This document shows positions 11,501 to 23,577 of a stretch of 64,000 nt of DNA, one piece after another. Below the pieces are notes generated by a model that was not told the DNA's origin, made no database searches, and saw nothing but the letters and a program-made list of their open reading frames with translations. The position numbers were made by a program, and so were the translations under genes. This DNA is from Cercis canadensis (taxonomy: Eukaryota > Streptophyta > Magnoliopsida > Fabales > Fabaceae), in assembly GCA_003255065.1 (NCBI GenBank), contig QAOA01002386.1, positions 124,001-188,000 of the forward strand, given 5' to 3'. Position 1 is the stretch's first letter. The number at the start of each line of letters is the position of its first letter.

Positions 11501-12566
11501 CAGTTGGAAGACGAGTAGTGACTAGAACTGCAGAACCTTTTAATCGACACCTTAACACAGATTTCAACCAATCCCATTCATCTTGCTTTTCACCCCACAC
11601 ATCGTCCAAAACAAGCAACCACCTTTTACTTTGCAACAAAATTTCAACTTCTTGTTCCATCAAATCTAAGTCCAAGGTCTTCTGTCTCATAGCAAGTTCA
11701 ACAAGGAATTCCTTTGGCACTGAATCTAAGTCCGAGCCCTTAAAGCTTTTTCTTGAGGAAAAGTTTTCCTCGGATTCTTTTTGCCTTGCGTCAAAGTCCA
11801 CAGAAACGAAGTTCTGTCTCAAGGCAGATTCTATAGATTCTAAAATCCTTTTCCTATTGAAATCCTTTTCCTGAGAATCAGAAACACATACCCATATTTT
11901 TACGTCAAAATGTGCTCTTACCCTTTCATCATTAAAGACCAACTGAGCAAGCGTTGTTTTTCCCATTCCACCCATACCCACAATGGGATAAATGGAAAGA
12001 TCTTCACAGTCACTAGCATGCCTAACAAGAAACTCCACAATCTTTTCTTTATCTTCTTCTCTTCCATGTACTTGAGGTTCAGTGATTTTTGAGCTGGTTT
12101 CACGCCAGGCACCTCCAATTCGCCTTTCTATGTCTCTCTCACCAAAATCATAATTCTTCCTATTTTCATCAATTTCAGTTAATCTTTTCTTAATCTCTTT
12201 CATTCTCTTACCAACCTTGTAACGAAACTCGACGTTCTTTGGATTAAGAGAGGATGAGGACATATGGCTTACCTGGTTTGCAGACACAGAATCCTGTCCT
12301 TCATACCCACGTCGAGCTGATTCTATGGAACACTCGTCCAGGATATCATCTAGTACGTATGCTGCGTCTTTCAGGTCCCGTAGCCAAACCTTAATGGTTG
12401 GGTTTGTTATTTGCTTTTCCTCAGCATCTTCAAGCAGAACAAGAATTGCATTGAGTTTTTTGGACAGTGCTCGAGTCTCTTCATTGACGCCCCAAATCGT
12501 TGCAAGCTCCTTCTGGACAAAAGAGCTCAAATTCTGAAGCACAAGGTCAAGTAAAGCCTGGGCCAT
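8568..12566 (-). CDS. CC-NB-ARC-LRR disease resistance protein (RGA-like CNL)
   Basis: Probable intracellular immune receptor. I start at the ATG at 12566 because MAQALLDLVL aligns with the coiled-coil start of the pseudogene at 6733; an in-frame ATG at 12650 would add 28 unrelated residues. Residue positions: Rx-type coiled coil 1-130 with DDILDEC (73-79); P-loop GMGGMGKTT (about 197-205); RNBS-A FDVKIWVCVSD (220-230); an insertion of about 50 residues; kinase-2 LLVLDDVW (317-324); RNBS-B; CGGLPLAAK (406-414); CFAFCAIFPK (464-473); MHD (533-535); then LRRs from about 560 to 1150. Every NB-ARC motif is intact. The first exon (9059-12566) ends at a strong GTAAGT donor. A CAG acceptor at 8681-8683 would add 37 codons ending at 8568, giving about 1,206 aa; this second exon is inference. 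Unspliced, the frame stops at 8904. Confidence 0.92.
8805..9009. mobile_element. MITE inside the NLR intron
   Basis: A 205-bp inverted repeat. The outer about 55 bases on each side pair imperfectly, with the shared core AAATGTCACTTTAGTTAT. It lies between A-runs, so the target duplication is obscured. It falls within the proposed intron (8681-9058), 50 bases past the donor, so it need not affect the coding sequence. Confidence 0.75.
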
Positions 12567-12624
12567 TTTCAGGAATGTGAATCGGAATGAATGAAAGCTT
12601 GGTGATGGTTCCGAAGCACAACAC

Positions 12625-12815
12625 GAATTGCACAAGGGCTTAGCTAACATATCAGACTCAGTCAGTCAACGTGTGACCACATTCTTTTTTAAAGGTGGAG
12701 AATCAATTTGCCTTACATGAATTGCACAAGTGGTTAGCTAAAATATCAGACTCAGTCACAACTCAACATGTGGCCACATTCTTTTTTAAAGGTGGAGAAT
12801 CAATTTGCCTTACAT
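12625..12815 (-). repeat. Tandem duplication in the NLR 5' region
   Basis: Copy 1 is 12625-12718 (94 bp), copy 2 is 12719-12815 (97 bp), adjacent and about 90% alike by eye. They begin 58 bp upstream of the NLR start codon. Each copy contains ACATTCTTTTTTAAAGG. The promoter or leader of the resistance gene is therefore doubled. Confidence 0.85.
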
Positions 12816-12833
12816 AAATAAATAAATAAATAA

Positions 12834-12871
<38 letters not shown>

Positions 12872-12872
12872 N
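12816..12872. repeat. Microsatellite (AAAT)n then (TA)n
   Basis: AAAT repeats pass into about 16 TA units and end at an N (12872), which probably marks a sequencing or assembly break in the microsatellite. Confidence 0.9.
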
Positions 12873-14786
12873 AAGTTTAGATACTGTGGCATTTTTTAGA
12901 GTCTTAAGGTCAGTCTTCACCCCTACCCTCAAATATAGCAATTAGTATAAGAATTAGAGAAGTTATACTTTTACTCCTCTTTTAAGAGATTTAGGAGATG
13001 TAATAAAATCTCAATAATATATATAAAAAAAAAAGTTTGTAAATTTAAATCAGGACTTGTGTCTAAGTATAACTAGATCTAAAATCTAAATGTTATCATG
13101 AGTGCAAATAACATATAGATATTTAGATGTAGATGTATCACTACTTTAAAATTAAATGGAAACTCCTAGTCCTAAAGCAAATTAATGCCATGAACTTCAA
13201 GTCCATAAATAATTCCATGACAATCATTAATATTAATTCACAGAGGCATCTAGCTAGCTCATCTAAGTAATAATTTATTTGAGAAATGATGTTTGTACAC
13301 ATATCATGACAGGTGTAGAAAAAAGTTTAAGCCAATTAACATGACTTTAGTTAAATTTTAGGTGAGTCTAATTATATTTAGATATTTTATATATATATAT
13401 ATAACCCAAACAGTGACTATAATCAAGGGAATTCTAATAAGCAATACCCTATTAAATATATTATTTCTAAGATAGACAAAAGGAGATCTGAAGAGGCGGT
13501 CAAAGTGACTTATATACCTATGATCCTTGAAGTCTCTCAGTAACATTAGCAGCCAATTTGAATGAAAGGACCCTGTATAGCTTCTTCTACATGAAGAGAT
13601 ATGGTAGATATTTTGTCATTATCCTCCTCTAAGACCATATATATATCATTCCTGATTTCAAGAGAATGATAGGGATAATTTGTGCTTAAACCTAAGTACA
13701 CCAAGAGTAAGGTTTTATAGAGAGGTAGTGCATCTAGCAAAGAATATAATACCATTCACTAATAAAACAAAGGGCAAATTAATTGTTGTGTGCTCATAAA
13801 ATCATTTAGGCACAACTAGATCAGTTATGTTCTTATCGTTTCTGGTTAGAATTGGTGAAAATGTTTGGTGAATGTAGTGCAATATCCTTATTTAGGGCAT
13901 AACTATAACTATTACATCTTGTCCTTTTATGGTAGGTGGAGATAACAAAAGTTGTGATACCCTTCATTAACTATGGTGGAATACCCTATTTATGAAAATA
14001 TAGTCTTCAAAATAGTTTCCAATAAGAATAAAAGGTCTCTTTGTCCGTCATTCAATTTTTGTATCACACAAGTTCTTCAATATTAAATCGGTCTATCAAA
14101 ATAGTCCATCGGCAGGTCCATTTAGTAAAACTTAATGGAACCTTACATGTGGACCACTAAGTACTATGTGGAGTGTTAACTACTGGTGTGGCAAATCTGA
14201 TTGATGTACATAACCCAAACAACACCGTTTTATGCATAACTCCGCCCATTAAACATCCAAAACAACCTCGTGCACCAAAATGGCTTGAAATCCTAAACCT
14301 TCTTTCCTTTCAACTCCATCTTAGTACAGGGAACCTGCATAGCAGGTTCATCACAGAGCACCATCCCTAGTGTCATTGCCACCACCAGTGGGTCTGGGGT
14401 TGGTTAGCTGCCTCCTGAAGTAGAGCCACCTTCTTCTTTTTTTTCCTTTTTTATCTTTCTACTTCTCTATCCCTCTCTGAAATTAGCTATACTTTCAACC
14501 CAAATTTTGAGATGTGTACTTTTGAGAAAATGGGTGTGAGAGTGCGGGTCTAAAGGAGAAGACTTTATGGGCAATATGCCATATTACTACGATTTGCTAG
14601 GATGCTTTATTTAGTTTATTCACATAAGCTAAAGTTAAGTACAAGGTTGACTCTTCGTTAGTGCTTATGGCTTATTGGAGTTTTTTTTATTATTGTAAGT
14701 GCTTATATGCAGAAAAAATTGTGTTTGAATAAACTTATTATCCTTTAAAAAGTTATTTTTAGCCTATTTATGAAAGCTATATTTTA
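12873..14786. other. Intergenic, no gene recognised
   Basis: AT-rich DNA with a short TA microsatellite near 13390. Open frames of 60-70 codons (13358-13546, 13546-13755, 14173-14370) show no domain. Confidence 0.45.
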
Positions 14787-14908
14787 GAGATTCCAGGAAA
14801 AAAAATTTGCAGAAGCTCATAATTGTTGTAAACAAAAATTGGGACAAGAGATTCCAGGAAAAAAGAATTTGCAGAAGCTCATAATTGTTGTAAACAAAAA
14901 TTGGGACA
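14787..14908. repeat. 61-bp tandem duplication
   Basis: 14787-14847 and 14848-14908 are near-identical adjacent copies beginning GAGATTCCAGGAAAAAA and ending TTGGGACAA. They lie in non-coding sequence. Confidence 0.88.
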
Positions 14909-17426
14909 AAAATATCTCCAAATGATAGTGAAAATTTTACTAAATTCTAATATCAATCTCCTCCACTTTTTTGATTTTAGAAGCACTTCTCCAATTGTAT
15001 ATCTAAACAAAAATAACTTAATTTAAAAAGAGCTTATTGTATAAGATTCTCACATAATATCTTCTTATGTAAGTCCTTAAATAAGTTATTTACCCAATCA
15101 ATTATCATACATCAACTCAATTAGTTAGGATAAACTAACTTGAAGCATATACCAAAAAGCATTATGTATCTAACCGAGAACAATTTTATCCAGAACTGCC
15201 CTTTCTATATATTTGTCACAAACTGCAATTGCGCCTCAAGGACAGCAGGATCAAAACATTTAGTAGCACAAGAAATGCAATAAACATATCTTATTCATTC
15301 CTTTCTTGTCTCGACAACATAGTATTTTATGATCACATATTGGAGCAAGTTATCATTCTAATGTAGCAACCATACAACTCCTGCTCTGTCAAGTACCATA
15401 GAGCAGTAAGTAGATTTTAGGAATTTACCAATCACAAAGTTCATAGTAAACATGTTTGGGAAGAAAGAAAGTGAGTAATTAATCATTAATAATAACAATT
15501 AATGATTAAAATCTTTATCAGTTTGAGACAAATTGAAGTCATAAGAGATTATAATGTCTGAATCTTTCACATACAAATGTGCACAAGAGTCTCATCCAAG
15601 TTGTCGCAATAGTGTAGCCCATTCATTCAACTTGACCTTCCAATTTGGGTTCAGATGGCCGACTGCACTGTCTTGATTGGTCCCTACTGCTAATAAAGAA
15701 GGGAAAGAAGAAGTGAGATATGGAGGGCAAAAGCTGAAAGTGAAAAAGGAGAAGAGAATGGCAGTAGAAGCTCTCGTTTTCCAACAAAACCCACTTACCT
15801 ATGTAACTGAACACCTTCGTGTCTCAGCAAGTGTTTCACCCTGGAGCTCGGAGTTTGGTTCTGAAGGTTCTGATTCTTCTGAATCTCAGAAGTCAGAACT
15901 AATAATACATGTGGGAGTTTGAGAAACCTCCAATGTATCTTTAATTGCCAAGAAAGACTATCCTACACCTTACAGAAGTCACTTCTGATCCTTTTTTTGA
16001 CACTACAATGGCATCATTAATATAATTTAAATTTTACTAATTTATTTAAATTTTTTTGATATATAACCCATATATTAATTTAATAAAATTTAAATTGTAT
16101 CAATCGTACCAATATAATACATATAGAACCAAAATAGTAGAAAAAAAAAANATAGTATAAAAAAAAAAACGATCACATCTCAGGGTGTAGAATAGTCTTA
16201 CCCTTAATTGCTATAGGGTCTTTAATGGCGGCTCACGATGAAGCTTGGGTGGCTTCAATGGGAGTTCCTATAAAGAGTTTAATGAAGATGGAATTATTGC
16301 AGCTAAATGTGTAAAGAATGCGTACATTGGGGTAAGACTCATTTTGCTTGACATATGTAGATCTTGGCATATTCATTCGGCAATACATTAACTCTATTAA
16401 GAGTCTTCTCTGTTCCTTTTTTTTTCTTTTTTTGGTCTATTGGAAGATACACAATGATAACTTTCTCTTTTCTAAGATTTCACTCCACTCACTCCTAATA
16501 TATCTCTACCATAAAATACCAAGTGCTCAACCGCTGAGAAGTCTTCTCTTTTCCATACCTACACCAACCATAGCTGTCCTTTATGTTGGAACGGTATTTA
16601 AGGTAGAGAGAATCCATGGCACCAAGGAGTGGATAAGTTTTCTCTATATGCTATTTGGATTTCCATTAGTCCAACCACCAGCATCTCCTATAGCACTGTG
16701 ATTTCACAATTTAAATAACAGAGAGATCCATAATGTTTCTTGGAATCATCCTAGAGGCCATGACTTTAATTAGAACCTAATAAAATATATCTTAGCACCT
16801 ACATTACAAATATTAAGATACCAAAAATCGAGCTGCTCCTACAAGTATGACATTTGACTTACAGGAGTGTGGCAGAAAACCTGCTAAGATACTAGATTTT
16901 AGAGGGAAAAAAAAAAAGAGTCAAATGAAATATTAGTTTGATAGTGTGGAGCACCATCCATCCAATTATGATTTCAATTTTCAACTGAGAACCTTACCTC
17001 AACCATTTTCCTTTCCTTGCATGAACTGTAGAAAATTGAGATTCTTGCATGTTTTGAAAAGTTCCAGTTGTATATTTTGCTTACATTCAAAAGGTATATG
17101 CCAAGCAACTACTTGTTATCACCGTCAAGAACTTTTCAGAGAGAGCCAATATGCATCCCAATTTCCTGTTTGGGAGGAATAAATGAGCTTGTTTCAACAC
17201 TGAATTTTTCTAGCAGTGTGGCAGAAGCTAGGAAAGAAAGCACCATTCTCTTAGTTTCTCAACAAAAATATTAATGGTAAAGCAAAATAAAAATTAGAGC
17301 CCAAAAACAATTTTATCAGTACATTATTCTCTTCCATGTGGTTGTCTTCTTACAAAACTGATACACTATATTTTAAGTAATATAACAACAAAAGGATGCA
17401 GAGAACTCAACGGTTACGGATAAAAT
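14909..17426. other. Intergenic; one small open frame of unknown status
   Basis: No gene with a recognisable domain. The plus-strand frame 15677-15922 (81 codons, an inner Met at 15758, a serine/acidic stretch FGSEGSDSSESQ) could be a remnant or a first exon, but I cannot assign it. 16020-16190 is A/T-rich with an N in a poly-A run at 16151. The rest is unannotated. Confidence 0.35.
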
Positions 17427-19627
17427 TCAGGTCCGAAACTGCTCAGCAAGTTTCATAAGACTGTATGTTTCAGCATCTGGCCTAGCTCCTCCTAGTATCA
17501 TCCTTCTCAAAAGATTTGGGTCATAAATCTTAGCCTTAACGTATGCCTTAATCAAGGTATTATATACAAAAGTATATTTGCAATACTTAGCATTCTGAAG
17601 TTCTTTAAACAATCTCTCAACATTCCCAACATCACCTTTCTCAGCAAAACCCTCAACAATTAAAAGAGTGGTCTCCAACCATGGGGTTGAATTTCTAACC
17701 CTCTTGCTAATTGTTAAACGCGTTCCCAACTCTAATGTCCTCAAAGCTTGCTCTGTCATACCTGCTTTCAAACAACCCAGGGCAAGATGACGATAAGTTA
17801 TGGCATTTGGCTTGAACCCATTTGTCTGGATATCCTTGTAAAGTTTACATCCTTTATCAATGAATCCATGTTTGCAATATACAGAAATCATAGAATTGTA
17901 TTGCTCTATAGATCTCAATCCTTTTTCTGACTTCATCTGTAACCAAAGCTCTTCAACTCGATTTAGCTGTCCAATTCTACCAAATGCTTCAATTGCCAAC
18001 ATGTAGCTTTTAGATCTAACATAAGGGAGTTCTTGAACGATGTCCCATGTTCTCTCTAGCTCCTTTTGGTTCCTCAAATACCCATACAATATAAGTAGGA
18101 CATCCAATGTAGACCAATTATTTCCTGTAGCAGACTTCTCAACGGCTTCAACATATGCTGCAGCTGCAGTATACAATCTGGCTACTGCATGTGCAGTGGC
18201 TAAAATGCAATAAGATATTTCATTTGGCTCAACATTTGCTTGCTTCATTTGACCTAAGACCCTCGCCAAACCTTCAACATTATGTTCATTTGCCTCTATT
18301 TTCATTAAAATATTGTAAGTGGACACATGTGGGGTAACCTTATCAGCTTTCATTTGAGTGAGTAATTTTGGTATCATTTTCTTGCGGCTTGGTGATGAAT
18401 ATAGAATTATGAGGCGGTTGAAGACCAAGTGTGAGATGGGATAACCCAATTCCCTCATTTTTTTCATGTACTCCAGTGAAAGCCTTATCACTCCTTTATC
18501 TAAGCATGCAATCACAAGATTGTTGTAGAGCAAATCATTCTGAAATTCAGGAGGAATACGAGAGAAGAGTTTCTCAGCATGTGATATTCCATGGAGCTTA
18601 GTGGTAAATTCCAAAAGATAAGAGTAATCTAGTTCCCTAGGTCTGTAGGGCTTCTCTCTGATCACCCATTCCATTACCTGTCAAGAGTCATACATGGGTC
18701 AACTACAGATTCATCTGTGTTCTTTATATATATAATGAACCTGACTCAATTCAGAAGAAGTGACATAGATGCGGGTTCAATATGCCAAAAGGTACACATT
18801 TTTCCTAGAGTAGTAAGTAAAAGAACTAAATAACACTGAGGATATCAAAATTTTATTTTTCACTACTGTGAAATCAAATAGTAGTACAAGTCTGAAACAA
18901 TGCTACAGAAAAAATATGCTAACTTCTACATTTTTCTAGCAGCTGAAGACAACACAAGTTAGCATGCTCAATATTCAAAACATTAGGATACTCTCTATAC
19001 TAGTTTACACTTTACATGAACATAAAACATCATAGCACCAAAGAGGAACAGTGCCTTGAATTTCTCCTATCAGAGCAATGCATCCAGACTCCAAAGAATC
19101 AAAATGACATGTGGGAATACTTTTTTCAGATTATATTTGCTGCTTAAAGCAGAAAGAAAATAAAGAGCAACATCAAAAGGAGGATACAGCAGGAAAAGCC
19201 AAATTCATAATATCCATTATTGAAGCCCAATTGCAATTTTAGCATACACACTAAAAATAGAGCACAAATAATACAGAACAGGAAGAAGGGATGTTACCTC
19301 AAGTGCGCGTTTGTTCATCTTGAACTTCCTCAGACGATTAATGACATGGAAGACATCACCTCTTTGAACAGGGAAACCATCTCCCATCCAACTACGGAAA
19401 GCAGACCCAACTGATTCACCTCTGGGCAGCTTCTCGATTCTCCAAGAGAAGCACTCAGAATTTTTTGCTTCAGTTTCCAAATTGTTATGGGGCAGATTTT
19501 CTCCTGTTTGGGTGCACAGGGATTTGAAATTGAGATGGATTTGAATGACAGCCGTTCGGCATATTGCATGAATGAACCTCTCTTGTACTATAGCTTTCAA
19601 AATTAGCATGCTTCCCAGGCAGAACAC
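17427..19627 (-). CDS. P-class pentatricopeptide repeat protein, probably organellar
   Basis: Two exons. Exon 1 runs from the ATG at 19627 (or 19609) to 19298; exon 2 from 18677 to 17427; the intron is 18678-19297. The donor is GAG|GTAAC and the acceptor GACAG|GTAATGG, phase 0, joining ...KRALE to VMEWVIREK. Total about 526 aa. The N-terminus is basic and hydrophobic without acidic residues for about 35 residues, as in a mitochondrial presequence. PPR units are clear, for example VSTYNILMKIEANEHN, IEQYNSMISVYCKHGFIDKG and FVYNTLIKAYVKAK. No E, DYW or SMR domain follows, so it is a P-class protein expected to bind organellar RNA. No stops or frameshifts. The exact RNA target cannot be told. 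Confidence 0.92.
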
Positions 19628-20221
19628 TATTGAAATGATATTAAAGACATCTCATGTGATGAGAGTGAGGTCTAAATACCAGCCCGATGCCCAGTAGAGT
19701 GCCTGGTGAAGGCCTTAGGTAACTTGTCAGTTAATAGATTTGAAACTCCATACCATCTTGTAACCCAAAATAAAAACTATATGGAGCTTTATACATTCAA
19801 TCTGCAAATACCAATTTTGAATACATACAAATTATTATTACATTATTTCTATTCTATTTGCAAATACCACTAGAAAGACACCTTTATTTTATTTCTTATT
19901 CTTATGAAGAACTTGCAATTTCCTTTCCTGCATGTTGCACCTTATAAGATAAATATATTATGTTCCCATCATGTGGGTTAAATCCCTATGATCAGGCTAA
20001 ACGCACATTTATTATATACATAGATGTTCAGATGAGATAAATAATAAAAATTCTGAACAAATGACAACCTGCTTGTTAAAACACATCCATCATAGTAAAC
20101 AGATTTTTAAATATCATTTTTTTCCATATTTGTTCTACAACAGCTCAAAACATACATCAAATAAAATCTACTTCTTAAATTTTCTTTGTCGATATAAGAA
20201 TCAAGTTAAAACATTCAAGTC
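19628..20221. other. PPR upstream region and CDC123 3' flank
   Basis: 594 bp between two same-strand genes. It must contain the PPR promoter and the CDC123 3'UTR. A minus-strand AATAAA lies near 20007-20012, about 210 bp after the CDC123 stop, and could be its polyadenylation signal. Confidence 0.4.
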
Positions 20222-21229
20222 TCAAGCACCAGCTTCTGCAGACCTGGTCTGTCGCTGTAATTCTTCATCTGCATTCCTTAGAAATTGGTCCCAACCACTT
20301 CCCGGGCTTGTATCCAAGTAATCATATGGAACTGCTGTTTTAAGACCTGGCCTAACAGCACAACGATCTTCGACAATTCTGAGCTCTAAACCATCTTCTT
20401 CACTAAGGATCTGTTCTAGTTCCTCCCACATAAACAACAATGGCAATGTAAAAGCACCCCAGGGGTTGAAATCCACAACTTTAACTCTCTCATCCTTTGT
20501 AATGTAAACATCAAAAGTGTAGTTTTCCGATTCAAATCTAGTTCTCACATTATTGTTGAAAAATTCCAGTATCAGTAGCAGAAGATTATTCTTCTTTTCA
20601 AGCAGAGCAGGATAAAAAGTAGTCACCTCACGCTGGGAAATTCCAACAAGCTTCTGATTCCGTACAAAACAACGAAATTCCATATCTGGCTGCAAGGATG
20701 GATACCATTTGCGGAGGGCAAGGAAAAAATTCTGGGGTCTAGATGAAGATTTATCACTGCAGGAATCATAAGCATGACACAAATCATGGACCAATGAGTC
20801 AGATGCTCGAAGCAAGAGTGCAATCTCACTAAAAGTGGTACACCGAAGGGTACCACTTGTGCTTATCCAAGCAGAGTCTTTAGGGGAACTCCAATTTAGT
20901 TTGGGGAAGATTGCACCCCCAAGGGATTCAATGGATTCCTTAATTTTCAATTCAAGTTCTGGGAAAGAAGGGGGTGGTGAAGGCTCTTCTGCTTCATCAC
21001 CAGACCCTTCTGATATCTGATAATCTTCTTCCTCATCAGGATTATGAATTCTATTCGGTAAGGCATCTTCATTTGAGACAGAAACAGGAAGACGGAAGGG
21101 CTCAAAGTCATCAAGAAGGTACTGAACAAAGGATTCTGGAAGTTGATGAATTAAGGTCTTGATGGATACCGATTTGAACTTTGGGTACCATTCCTGAATC
21201 TGGCAACGATTCACCTCTTCCATGTTCAT
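20222..21229 (-). CDS. CDC123: CDC123 homologue, eIF2 assembly factor
   Basis: 335 aa in one coding exon. CDC123 is a cytosolic ATP-grasp-fold chaperone needed to assemble the eIF2 translation initiation complex. Family marks seen: the N-terminal IQEWYPKFKSVSIKT; an acidic segment (DEEEDYQISEGSGDEAEE); FPKLNWSSPKDSAWI; the central LRKWYPSLQPDMEFRCFVR; and the nucleotide-site motif YTFDVYITKDERVKVVDFNP followed by WGAFTLPLLFMWEEL. Length is typical and no residue looks broken. The ATG at 21229 (MNMEEVNRCQ) comes shortly after a 3' splice site at 21267, so the upstream exon is untranslated. A second Met two codons on is an alternative start. Confidence 0.96.
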   Translation of the reverse strand: MNMEEVNRCQIQEWYPKFKSVSIKTLIHQLPESFVQYLLDDFEPFRLPVSVSNEDALPNRIHNPDEEEDYQISEGSGDEAEEPSPPPSFPELELKIKESIESLGGAIFPKLNWSSPKDSAWISTSGTLRCTTFSEIALLLRASDSLVHDLCHAYDSCSDKSSSRPQNFFLALRKWYPSLQPDMEFRCFVRNQKLVGISQREVTTFYPALLEKKNNLLLLILEFFNNNVRTRFESENYTFDVYITKDERVKVVDFNPWGAFTLPLLFMWEELEQILSEEDGLELRIVEDRCAVRPGLKTAVPYDYLDTSPGSGWDQFLRNADEELQRQTRSAEAGA

Positions 21230-21267
21230 TTTCTGAGAAATGTTCTTACTCTCTCAAATTAAAGCAC

Positions 21268-22807
21268 CTGAACTTCCTTTTCCTTCAACTATCTGGCACG
21301 CAACAACCCACAGACATGATTAGTGATTAATTTTTGAAACCTAATCAAATATTACAAAGGATGAGCTATCAGGAAAAGGTGTCAATTGAAAGTCTACAAA
21401 TTTCACCTAATCAAAATTAAGCACAGAAACTCCTTAATGGAAGATGGAATTGATAGCAGTTCTGGACTTCTATGGCCACTTCAGAGTCTGTCCCAAACAA
21501 TGGCCTACGACCAAGTTATGAAGGTTGAAAGACCAGGAAGGGAAGAGGACCACAAGGCCCTTCCCACGAGTTACTGGGAACCTATGAAATGCAGACAAAT
21601 TTGCAAAATACATAGTCAGAATTCAGACACAAATCTGATTCATCTTCTGATTACAACAATCAAATTGCCTTCTGGGTTTAACTAAACAAATCTGATTCAT
21701 CTTGTTGATCAAGTTGGGTTTCAGTGGGGTGGTTCAATAGTCAGAGAACATAACAAATCCCCGTAATGGTTAGTTATTTTATGGGTTAGTCTCAATCTTT
21801 AAAAAAAGAGAGACATCACTGGTTGAAATAACTATATTGGTTATGCATCTAATTTCAGAATTTTCAGTAGCAGCATAGGGCTGATAATTGAAGAAAAAAT
21901 GCAAGTAAGAGAGACCGCAAACAACAAAAAAAGAAACAGATTAATACAGAAAGAAGAACCCCACTGACTGGTGACAGAATCGTTGCAACTGGTTGATGTT
22001 CGATCAGAATAGGGAATCATGAATGGAGAAAGGCCCTTTGGGACACTCTCATCTGTCGGAGACTGAAGAAGGGATTCTGCTATAGCAAGTATATGGCAGC
22101 AGCAGCGATAACAAAGGCGATGAAGGGAAGGGAAGGGAAGCCACCAATTTATTGACTGAAATGTGTTAAATATTTTTCTTTTAAACTGAAACATGAAGAG
22201 GATTTCAGATCCTAGTTAAAGAACCAAAACACAAGACAAATCAAGTCTGACTCATACCCATATGCTGTCTACAAAGCAAGCAGCATTTTCATTTATAGAC
22301 TTGATTGAATCCTAAATATCAATTTCTCATTTTTTTCAAACCCTTCTGTTAAAATGAAACTATATCTGTTTCTAAAAGTATATAACAACATCCAAAATAT
22401 AATAATATAAAATGAAATTCACAAACAAGAGAAGTGAAATTGGCACAATGAAAATTCAAGTGGAAGAAGTAAACCCATAATTTTCCTAGATATAAACTTA
22501 AACATTTAAGAATTGAGAACAAACAAATCATCAATATTTATTTACAGAAAAAGAATATCAACATTTTGTCACTCTGTAACGTGATACAATCTCACCATTA
22601 ACTTAGTCCAAGAAACAGAGCACGGATAAAATCACCCTCTCTCCCCTACACCCCTATAATATTTTTCTTCAATTTGGTTATGTGTATGGAATTGTTTTCA
22701 GTGCAGCTAATCACTTACAAAATTGCAGGAACAGAGAACATGAACAGCCACTCAGCACAATCAAAACTAAACCTACGAGAGACCATACATGAACAGAGAC
22801 CATACAT
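21268..22807 (-). other. CDC123: Probable 5'UTR intron of CDC123
   Basis: A strong donor (CAGAG|GTATGT) at about 22808-22807 and an acceptor (TTCAG|GTGCTTT, exon resuming at 21267) on the minus strand bracket about 1.54 kb. This splits the leader from the coding exon, whose ATG is 38 bases after the acceptor. Open frames inside show no domains. Confidence 0.6.
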
Positions 22808-23100
22808 ACCTCTGATTGTAGGAACAGAGAACAAGTAGCCCCAGCCTGCGAGAGAGAGGGAGTATATGACAGAGAGAGAGTCCTTGCCTTCACTCCGGCG
22901 GCGGCAGCCTGCGGTGGTGATTGGTGGACTTGCTACTGCCAGGTAGAGAGAGCGCGACGGACAGAGGAAGAGTCGAGAGCGCCCGGCGCCGAGAGCGAGA
23001 GGGAAACTTGCGAGAGAGAGCCAGAGAGGGTGATGGCGTGGTGCTGCGGTGTGAGGGAACTTAGGAAGTTAGGGTTAGAATCAGAAATTTGATTTGGGAA
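22808..23100 (-). promoter_or_regulatory. CDC123 first exon and promoter region
   Basis: GC-richer than its surroundings, with CT/GA-rich stretches on the minus strand (GAGAGAGA runs at about 22850-23030), typical of TATA-less plant housekeeping promoters and leaders. The transcription start cannot be fixed from sequence. Confidence 0.45.
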
Positions 23101-23577
23101 TTTGGGGACGTAGCTGGAGAAAAAAAAAATACAAAATCAGATTCGGGTCAGACAAATTTGGGTCCACCCAGCCCGAGCCCCATTTTCCGCATGGCCTGCA
23201 TAGGCTCATTTTTTGGTTCAGCAATTTAGAGGCCTAGCCCAATCTTAAATCTAGATTACACAAATTTACCCATTAAACCGTGTATTTTGCTAGCTCTATA
23301 ACAGAGTGTGAGGTTTTCTAAATATTTAACCTTGACTATCTTCCTAATTACCATCTTCAATGGGGCATTACTATAATTTCAAATAAACAGCTCACACTCA
23401 ATTGTCTTCAAGTAGTTTTTGTCCCCACAGCAACATGGTTTATTGGTAATCTTAGTATGACTAACCATATATTTAAGAGAGTAAGACCCTTCCTAATATA
23501 TGAATTGAAGACTAATTTATACTATATATAAAAGGAAGTTTCTTAGATACTTTGTAGTATGTCATATTATATGAGCA

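Noticed and set aside
14570..15190. hAT-type MITE around the 61-bp tandem repeat
   Set aside because: AAGCTTATT-like phrases recur on both sides but I could not define inverted ends or an 8-bp duplication.
15677..15922. Small plus-strand protein-coding gene
   Set aside because: 81 codons with a low-complexity acidic-serine stretch, no domain I recognise and no clear partner exon. Kept only as a note.
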